DNA of 64,000 nt, from positions 3,120,304 through 3,184,303 of the forward strand of contig NZ_KB889963.1 in the NCBI RefSeq assembly GCF_000372845.1, read 5' to 3'. The stretch is from Methylocystis rosea SV97 (GTDB lineage Bacteria > Pseudomonadota > Alphaproteobacteria > Rhizobiales > Beijerinckiaceae). Made by a program: the position numbers and the translations under genes. Positions 57,716-64,000 of this stretch are shown in pieces. How positions within the stretch are numbered: the first letter of the stretch is position 1; each line of letters starts with the position of its first letter. A model generated the notes under the pieces. That model was given only the letters and a program-made list of their open reading frames with translations, did no database searches and was not told where the DNA came from.

Positions 57716-57839
57716 CCCCCTCCCCAACCCTCCCCCGCTGCGCGGGAGAGGGAGCAGATTCCGCGCTTCGTCGGGATTTCGCTAACGGCGATCGTGAGCG
57801 TCCCCTCTCCCGCGAAGCGGGGGAGGGACAGGGAGGGGG
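57716..57839. repeat. MITE-like repeat, copy 2, abutting the clpB stop codon
   Basis: A 124-bp element starting directly after the clpB TAA. The ends CCCCCTCCCCAACCCTCCCC and GGGGGAGGGACAGGGAGGGG are imperfect inverted repeats of about 23 bp. Internal sequence GGGAGAGGGAGCAGATTCC and CGGGATTTCGCTAACG is shared with the copy at 60846 almost base for base. It may end clpB transcripts. Confidence 0.85.
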
Positions 57840-57885
57840 CTCTTGACGTTTCCCGAGCGCCGCGTTCTTGATGCGGGCGCGCCGC

Positions 57886-59496
57886 CTACCCCAGCCGCTC
57901 TTTCCTCCGGTTTAGCGTGTCCGCTTCGCGCAGATCGAGTTCGCGTTCGATGCGGCGGCGCGCTTCGTCGGTGAGTTTATCTTCCCGCAGCATGGCGTTG
58001 ATCAGATTGCGCTCCTCGGCGATGAGCTGCAGGTCGATCTCGTCGTGCAGCGCCGTCAGCGCGCGGCGCTCGTCACTTGACTCGCATTTCATGCGGACGC
58101 GCGACAGAAAGTAGTCCTGTTGCGCGAGAAGCGAGTTCATCGCTTCTTCCGGGACGTCATTCTCCGCGCCAAAACGCGCGAGTTTTGCGCTCGACGCCTC
58201 GATCGCGGCGTGGCGGGCGCGCAGCTCTTCAGCGCGATCGAGGACGCGTTCCCTCATGCCGGTTTTAACGAGGCCGAGTTTGCGAATGATCCAGGGCAAT
58301 GCCGACCCTTGGAAGACGAGCGTCACCATCACGACGCAGAAGGTGAGAAAAAAGATCGAGTCACGATAGGGAAACGGCTCGCCGTCCGCGGTGGCGAGCG
58401 GGATCGCCAGCGCCGCGGCGAGCGAGACAATCCCGCGCACCCCGGTGAAGGAAATGATGAAGGGCCATTGCCAGGGCGGCGAAGGATCGCGTCGCGCCAA
58501 CGGCGGAATGAGCCATCGCGGCAGATAGGTAATCGGAAACGTCCACACGAATCGCGCCGCGATGACGACAAGCGAAACGATCGCGGCGGACGTCGTCAGT
58601 TCGTACAGGGAATGATCTTGGATTCGCGCAAATAGCGCCTGCGCCTGTAGACCGGTGAAGAGAAAAACCAGACCTTCGATCAGAAAAAGGAAGAAATCCC
58701 AGAAGAACACGCCTTGCAGACGCGTCGCGGCGCTGATCAGCCTGGGGCCGTTCCAGCTGATGTAGAGGCCGGTGGCGACCGTCGCGATGACGCCCGAGCC
58801 GCCGAGATGTTCAGGCGGCCAATAGGCCAAGAACGGGGTGATCAGCGAGAGTGTGATTTCAATGCGCGGATCGCGCATGAAGCGACGCAACCGCAGCATC
58901 GTCCAGCCGACGCCAATCCCCCACACGATTTCGCCGGCGATAATCGCCGTGAAGGTCTCGCCTCCTTGCGCCAGCGAAAAGGAACCGACGCTGACCGCCG
59001 CCACCGCGAAGCGATAAAGGACAAGCGCGGTGGCGTCATTGGCGAGACCCTCTCCCTCCAAGATGACCGAGATGCGCCGCGGCAATTGCATACGCCTTGC
59101 AATGGCGAGCGGCGCGACGGCGTCGGGCGGCGATACGATCGCGCCGAGCACGAAGCCGACCGCCAAAGGCCAGCCGAGCAGCCATTTCGTCGCGAGTGAA
59201 ACGGAAATGGTGGTGAAGACGACGCAGCCGACGGCGAGCAGAAGGATCGGCCGCAGATTAAATTTGAACTCCCGCCAGCTCATATTGACCGCGGAGATGT
59301 AGATCACCGGCGGCAGCACGAGGAGCAGCACGAATTGCGGCTCCAACACAAGGGCGGGCACGCCCGGGGCGACGGCGATCAGCACGCCGGCCGCGACGAG
59401 CAGGATTGGCGCGGCGGCGCCGGAGCGCGACGCGATGAAGGCGACGAACGCCACCGCCGCGAGAAGAAAGACAAGCGTTTGCAGACCCGCGATCAT
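57886..59496 (-). CDS. Na+/H+ antiporter, CPA1 family
   Basis: A polytopic membrane antiporter of 536 residues with about 12 helices in residues 1-400. CPA1 hallmarks are the LPPVIYISAVNM helix, GAIVSPPDAVAPLAIARRMQLP (ion-site ND/PD region), LEGEGLANDATALVLYRFAV and FTGVRGIVSLAAALAIPL. The C-terminal cytoplasmic tail of about 120 residues is charged and helical (RVLDRAEELRARHAAIE). It exchanges protons for Na+ or K+ to control pH and salt. The exact cation is not deducible. Confidence 0.93.
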   Translation of the reverse strand: MIAGLQTLVFLLAAVAFVAFIASRSGAAAPILLVAAGVLIAVAPGVPALVLEPQFVLLLVLPPVIYISAVNMSWREFKFNLRPILLLAVGCVVFTTISVSLATKWLLGWPLAVGFVLGAIVSPPDAVAPLAIARRMQLPRRISVILEGEGLANDATALVLYRFAVAAVSVGSFSLAQGGETFTAIIAGEIVWGIGVGWTMLRLRRFMRDPRIEITLSLITPFLAYWPPEHLGGSGVIATVATGLYISWNGPRLISAATRLQGVFFWDFFLFLIEGLVFLFTGLQAQALFARIQDHSLYELTTSAAIVSLVVIAARFVWTFPITYLPRWLIPPLARRDPSPPWQWPFIISFTGVRGIVSLAAALAIPLATADGEPFPYRDSIFFLTFCVVMVTLVFQGSALPWIIRKLGLVKTGMRERVLDRAEELRARHAAIEASSAKLARFGAENDVPEEAMNSLLAQQDYFLSRVRMKCESSDERRALTALHDEIDLQLIAEERNLINAMLREDKLTDEARRRIERELDLREADTLNRRKERLG

Positions 59497-59557
59497 GCGC
59501 CCACCCTATAAGCCGCGCCTCGCGCAAGCGAACTCCGCATCGTGCTCGAAGCGAAGC

Positions 59558-60520
59558 TTATAATTTGCGCAGCGACACTTCCTCGATCCTGTGATCGGCG
59601 TCCTTGGTGAGGATCAAACTCGCGCGCGGGCGGGTCGGGGCGATGTTCTGGCGCAGATTCTCGAGGTTGATGCGCGTCCATATGTCTTTCGCGACGCGCG
59701 TCGTCTCCTCCGCATCCAGATCGGCATAGACGCGGAAGTAGGATTTCGGATCGCGGAACGCCGTCTGCTGAAGGCGCCGAAAGCGCTCCACATACCATCG
59801 CTCCAGCACACCTTCGGGCGCATCGAGATAGACCGAGAAATCGAAGAAGTCGGAGACGAAGGGAATTTCGCGGCCGTCGCGCATGCGCGGCGCAAGCAAG
59901 ACGTTGACGCCTTCGACAATGAGAATGTCTGGCCGGTCGACGCAGCTCGCTTCGCCCTCGACGACGTCATAGGTCATATGCGAATAGACCGGCGCGCAGA
60001 CGTTGCGCCGTCCCGCCTTCACATCGGAGAGGAATCGCAGCAGCGATTTGTTGTCGTAGCTTTCCGGAAAGCCCTTCTTGTCCATCAGCTTTTCGGCTTC
60101 AAGGATTCTGTTGGGCAAAAGAAATCCGTCGGTGGTGATGAGCTCCACTTTCGGCGTATTCGGCCAGCGCGACAACAGAGCGCGCAGCACGCGCGCCGTC
60201 GTGGATTTCCCCACAGCGACGGAGCCCGCGACCCCAATGATATAGGGAACCTTGCCGTCTTCGGCGCCGAGAAAGCGCTGCGTCGCCTTGAAGAGGCCCT
60301 GCGTCGCCGCAACGTAGAGCGCGAGCAGGCGCGAAAGCGGCAGATAGATCTCGATGACCTCTTCGAGCGAGATCGGATCGTTGAGGGACTTCAGCCGGAC
60401 GAGATCATCGAGCGTCAGCGTCAGCGGCGTATCGGCGCGCAGCGACGCCCATTCGGCGCGCGTAAAATGCCGGTAGGGGGAAAGAGCCTCGTTGTTGGGG
60501 ACGAGCTCCGCCACAGTCAT
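59558..60520 (-). CDS. coaA: type I pantothenate kinase
   Basis: First enzyme of coenzyme A synthesis, 320 residues. The P-loop [17 protein letters not shown] is near residue 98. [19 protein letters not shown] and [11 protein letters not shown] are typical of the prokaryotic type I kinase, as is the [10 protein letters not shown]-type segment ([15 protein letters not shown]). The start overlaps the hisE stop as ATGA, so it is the last gene of the his operon, the usual alphaproteobacterial arrangement. The enzyme is normally feedback-inhibited by CoA. Confidence 0.95.
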   Translation of the reverse strand: MTVAELVPNNEALSPYRHFTRAEWASLRADTPLTLTLDDLVRLKSLNDPISLEEVIEIYLPLSRLLALYVAATQGLFKATQRFLGAEDGKVPYIIGVAGSVAVGKSTTARVLRALLSRWPNTPKVELITTDGFLLPNRILEAEKLMDKKGFPESYDNKSLLRFLSDVKAGRRNVCAPVYSHMTYDVVEGEASCVDRPDILIVEGVNVLLAPRMRDGREIPFVSDFFDFSVYLDAPEGVLERWYVERFRRLQQTAFRDPKSYFRVYADLDAEETTRVAKDIWTRINLENLRQNIAPTRPRASLILTKDADHRIEEVSLRKL

Positions 60521-60840
60521 TCCTTTGCTCCGCGCGCGGCTTTCTCTGCGAGCCCGGACTGTTTCGTGCGCCGCTCCAGTTCGTGCAACACGTCGTCCAG
60601 CGAAATATCCCGCGCTTCAAGCATGACCAGCAGATGATAGAAAGTGTCCGCGGCTTCATTGACGAGCGCGCTTCGGTCGCCTTCTATCGCCGCGATCACC
60701 GTTTCGACCGCCTCTTCGCCGAATTTCTTGGCGATGCGCGGCATTCCGGCGTCGAGCAGGGTTTTCGTATAGGAGGTCGAGGCGCTGTCGTTGCGCCGTG
60801 CTTTGATGAGCGCGGCGAGATCGTCGAGCGTGAAACTCAT
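60517..60840 (-). CDS. hisE: phosphoribosyl-ATP diphosphatase HisE
   Basis: Second step of histidine synthesis (PR-ATP to PR-AMP), 107 residues from the ATG at 60840. The MazG-like all-alpha fold signature [37 protein letters not shown] contains the metal-binding glutamates and aspartate. It is separated from hisF by a palindromic repeat of 134 bp and overlaps coaA by 4 bp. Confidence 0.95.
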   Translation of the reverse strand: MSFTLDDLAALIKARRNDSASTSYTKTLLDAGMPRIAKKFGEEAVETVIAAIEGDRSALVNEAADTFYHLLVMLEARDISLDDVLHELERRTKQSGLAEKAARGAKE

Positions 60841-60845
60841 GACAG

Positions 60846-60979
60846 CCCCCCTCCCCAACCCTCCCCCGCTGTGCGGGAGAGGGAGCAGATTCCGAGCTTC
60901 ATCGGGATTTCGCTAACGCCGATCGTTAGCGTCCCCTCTCCCGCGAGCGAAGCGATGCGGGGGAGGGACAGGGAGGGGG
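60846..60979. repeat. MITE-like repeat, copy 3, between hisF and hisE
   Basis: A 134-bp element with the same ends and internal blocks as the copy at 57716 (GCAGATTCC, CGGGATTTCGCTAACG, GATCGTTAGCG), plus a 10-bp expansion GAGCGAAGCGAT near the right arm. It is inserted inside the his operon, starting 5 bp before the hisE start codon region and ending 34 bp after the hisF stop. In the mRNA it would form a large hairpin between the two genes. Confidence 0.85.
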
Positions 60980-61012
60980 TCATCGCCCCCGCGCTGCAAC
61001 TGGATTTTGCCA

Positions 61013-61791
<779 letters not shown>

Positions 61792-61795
<4 letters not shown>

Positions 61796-62547
61796 GCGTT
61801 CTCGGTCGCCGCGCGCGCGCGGATCATCGCCAACGCCTGCGCCGGATCGAGCCGCCCGTCATAGAGCGCCCGTCCGGTGATGGCGCCGGCGAGCTTGCGG
61901 CAGTCGGGCTGCAGCAGCCGCTCCACGTCGGCGAGCGACGCGAGGCCGCCGGAGGCGATGACGGGTATCGTCAAGGCGTCGGCGAGCGCCAGGGTCGCCT
62001 CGATGTTAAGCCCGGTCAAAACGCCGTCGCGCGAGATGTCGGTGTAGATGATGGCGCTCACCCCCGCGTCTTCGAAGCTCTTGCCAAGATCGAGCGCCGA
62101 CATGCGCGTGGCGCGGGCCCAGCCGTCGACGGCGACAAAACCATTCTTGGCGTCGACCCCTACGGCGACGCGGCCCGGGTGAAGGCGCGCCGCCTCGCGC
62201 ACGAAAGACGGATCTTTTACGGCCGCCGTGCCGATGATGACGCGCGCGACGCCTTTTTCCAGCCAGCGGGACAGCGTGCGCATGTCGCGAATGCCGCCGC
62301 CAAGCTGCACGGGAATCGTCAGCGCGGCGAGAATGGATTCGACCGCCTGCGCGTTGCGCGGCGCGCCGGCGAACGCGCCGTCGAGATCGACGACATGCAG
62401 ATATTCAAATCCGACTCGCTGAAAAGCGCGCGCCTGCTCGGCGGGATCGTCGTTGAACACGGTCGCGCGGTCCATATCGCCCTGCGCGAGGCGCACGCAC
62501 TGACCTTCCTTCAAATCGATTGCGGGAAACAGAATCACGGACGCCAC
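61792..62547 (-). CDS. hisA: phosphoribosylformimino-AICAR isomerase HisA
   Basis: Fourth enzyme of histidine synthesis, a TIM barrel of 251 residues. The catalytic aspartate is in [15 protein letters not shown] (near 11), with the second in [14 protein letters not shown]. Phosphate loops are VQLGGGIRD and [13 protein letters not shown]. It overlaps hisH by 13 bp and hisF by 4 bp. Confidence 0.97.
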
Positions 62548-63185
62548 CTCAGGAAATTGCCGATCAACGCTAGGCCCAGCCTCTGGCTTTTTTCGGGATG
62601 AAACTGCACGCCGACGATATTGTCGCGCGCCACGGCCGCAGTGAGCGGCGCGCCATAATCGGTCCTCGCCAGGATGTGCGCCGGCGACGTCGGCGCCAGC
62701 TGAAACGAATGGACGAAATAGGCATGCAATCCACGCTCTCCCGTCGGCACGCCGGCAAAGAGCGGATGTTCCCGGCTCAGCGTCAGCGTATTCCAGCCCA
62801 TATGCGGGATTTTCAGCGAAGGATCCGCAGGCTCGATCGCCGCGACGTCTCCCGGAATCCAGCCGAGGCCCGGCGTTTCGCCATGTTCAAGGCCGCGCGC
62901 GCCCATCAGCTGCATGCCGACGCAAATCCCTAAGAACGGCCGGCCGCGGTCGATGACCGCCTCCTGCAGGGCGGCGTAAAGACCCTCGATCGCCATCAGG
63001 CCGCGGCGACAATCGGCGAAAGCGCCGACGCCCGGCAGCACGACGCGCTCGGCGGCGCGCACGACGTCGGGGTCGCTGGTGACGCAAATGTCGCCTCGCG
63101 CCCGCGACTCGCGGGCGGCGCGCTCAAAGGCTTTCAAGGCGGAATGCAGATTGCCTGACCCATAGTCGATGATCGCGGTCGTCAA
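62535..63185 (-). CDS. hisH: imidazole glycerol phosphate synthase glutaminase subunit HisH
   Basis: Class I glutamine amidotransferase of 216 residues that supplies ammonia to HisF. The nucleophile cysteine is in [12 protein letters not shown] (near 92), and the catalytic His-Glu pair in VQFHPEKSQ near the end. It overlaps the upstream DUF2628 gene by 4 bp. Confidence 0.96.
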   Translation of the reverse strand: MTTAIIDYGSGNLHSALKAFERAARESRARGDICVTSDPDVVRAAERVVLPGVGAFADCRRGLMAIEGLYAALQEAVIDRGRPFLGICVGMQLMGARGLEHGETPGLGWIPGDVAAIEPADPSLKIPHMGWNTLTLSREHPLFAGVPTGERGLHAYFVHSFQLAPTSPAHILARTDYGAPLTAAVARDNIVGVQFHPEKSQRLGLALIGNFLRWRP

Positions 63186-63580
63186 GGAGCGGGCTCCCCA
63201 GAAGGGCGATGGCGGTGGAAGTAGGCCGCCTCCGCCTCGTCGAGGTCATCGCCAATGACGAGATCCTGCTCGACATAGCCGCGACGCGCCAAATTCCAGC
63301 CGACGAGCCGCTCCCCCTCGAAACCGAGCCAGACAGCGAGCCCGAACGTCAGCCAGGACATCGCGTCGCGCGACACCCGCAGCTGCCAGGCGATAAGCGC
63401 CAAGGCGACGAGAAGCAGCGTCCAGAGGACGGCGACCAGCCAAGCGCGCCGCCAGGCCAGCCAGAACGGACCAAAAATAAAGGCCGGCCAGGAAAAGCCG
63501 TCGCGCAAAAAGACGATCTTGTCCGGCGCGGGAAGCTGGCCCGGCGCCATGCGCGGAAAATGAACAGTGAATATCGCCAT
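63182..63580 (-). CDS. DUF2628 domain-containing membrane protein
   Basis: A 132-residue protein starting at 63580 ([17 protein letters not shown]). Residues about 30-100 hold the DUF2628 core: [25 protein letters not shown] and two to three hydrophobic segments, then [17 protein letters not shown]. It is fitted tightly into the his operon between hisB and hisH (4-bp overlap with hisH). Its function is unknown, but cotranscription is very likely. Confidence 0.85.
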   Translation of the reverse strand: MAIFTVHFPRMAPGQLPAPDKIVFLRDGFSWPAFIFGPFWLAWRRAWLVAVLWTLLLVALALIAWQLRVSRDAMSWLTFGLAVWLGFEGERLVGWNLARRGYVEQDLVIGDDLDEAEAAYFHRHRPSGEPAP

Positions 63581-63614
63581 CGGCCGTCCCCTCGTCGGCG
63601 TCACACGCCTGTTT

Positions 63615-64000
63615 TCAGGCGGTGAGCGTTCCCTTGGTGGAAGGCGCTTCCCCCTGCGTGCGGCGCGGATCAATCGCCACCGCCTTGCCGAAGGCGCGCG
63701 CGAAGCCCTTGAAGGCGCTCTCGGCGATATGGTGGCTGTTGACGCCGCGCAGGCATTCGATGTGCAGCCCGACGCGGGCATGAACCGCAAAGGCCTGAAA
63801 AAATTCGCGCATCAGCTCGGTATCAAAGCCGCCGATCCGCTGCGCCGGAAATGCGACTTCGTAAACGAGAAAGGGCCGGCCCGAGACGTCCACGACGACG
63901 CGGGTCAGGGCCTCGTCGAGCGGCACATGCGCGTCGCCATAGCGGGAAATGCCCTTGCGATCTCCAAGCGCGCGATCCACCGCCTGGCCCACGGCGATGC
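63615..64000 (-). CDS. hisB: imidazoleglycerol-phosphate dehydratase HisB, 5' part cut by the window edge
   Basis: The C-terminal about 128 residues of the dehydratase that acts after HisHF. Typical blocks are [75 protein letters not shown] and [16 protein letters not shown] at the C-terminus. The metal-binding HHIAE motif is present. The N-terminus lies beyond position 64000. It is the first visible gene of the his operon. Confidence 0.95.
   Translation of the reverse strand, partial: IAVGQAVDRALGDRKGISRYGDAHVPLDEALTRVVVDVSGRPFLVYEVAFPAQRIGGFDTELMREFFQAFAVHARVGLHIECLRGVNSHHIAESAFKGFARAFGKAVAIDPRRTQGEAPSTKGTLTA

Overview
This window looks like a chromosomal segment of an alphaproteobacterium of the order Hyphomicrobiales (Rhizobiales). 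The evidence is a GC-rich sequence with strongly G/C-biased third codon positions, an RNase E with a large acidic insertion in its S1 domain, DUF4167 next to clpB, DUF2794 and DUF2628 proteins, a heparinase II/III gene beside purH, and the hisB-H-A-F-E-coaA order. A methanotroph-like relative (Methylocystaceae/Beijerinckiaceae) is plausible, but no methane-oxidation gene is present to prove it. I see no rRNA, tRNA, CRISPR array, prophage or intact insertion sequence.

Layout. 0-0.5 kb: gene-free, with a strong intrinsic terminator and a possible small RNA. 0.5-3.6 kb: thioredoxin and the modABC molybdate importer. 3.6-6.4 kb: an MgtC/DUF4010 membrane protein, a YjbR-like protein and an aminotransferase. 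6.4-15 kb: rne, an N-acetylmuramoyl-L-alanine amidase, PBP1A and an enoyl-CoA hydratase. 15-17.4 kb: small secreted proteins and the heme exporter genes ccmA-ccmB. 17.6-21.8 kb: a four-gene operon that reads as a sphingolipid pathway. 22-31 kb: ligA, a membrane c-di-GMP phosphodiesterase, ptsP and prfA. 31-39.5 kb: small secreted proteins, purH, a heparinase-like protein, a gamma-class carbonic anhydrase, a transglutaminase-like protein, an FAD monooxygenase, a zinc-finger protein and a class 3 lipase. 39.7-44.1 kb: the cytochrome c maturation operon ccmI-ccmE-ccmF-ccmH, with ccmF frameshifted. 44-49 kb: an AAA ATPase, a DUF2721 protein, purB, a DadA-like oxidoreductase and a DUF2794 protein. 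49.4-57.7 kb: htpG, prmC, the DUF4167 gene, a MOSC protein, a frameshifted small membrane gene and clpB. 57.9-64 kb: a CPA1 antiporter, then coaA and the histidine genes, with hisB cut by the right edge.

The most striking system is at 17.6-21.8 kb. A serine-palmitoyltransferase-like oxoamine synthase, a GNAT-fold acyltransferase resembling bacterial ceramide synthase, a protein closely resembling the animal dihydroceramide delta-4 desaturase (DEGS), and a protein with the full histidine pattern of fatty acid 2-hydroxylase (FA2H/Scs7) are encoded head to tail. Together they could make a delta-4-unsaturated, 2-hydroxylated ceramide-like lipid, a eukaryote-style decoration of a bacterial sphingolipid.

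The window also holds several short palindromic repeats placed right against gene ends. One family of about 125-134 bp with imperfect terminal inverted repeats occurs three times (40158, 57716, 60846). One copy appears to supply the N-terminal codons of ccmH. Another element with a perfect 23-bp inverted repeat separates ccmA from ccmB. Two genes (ccmF and the small membrane gene at 54.5 kb) are each broken by a single-base frameshift, which may be real or may be sequencing errors.
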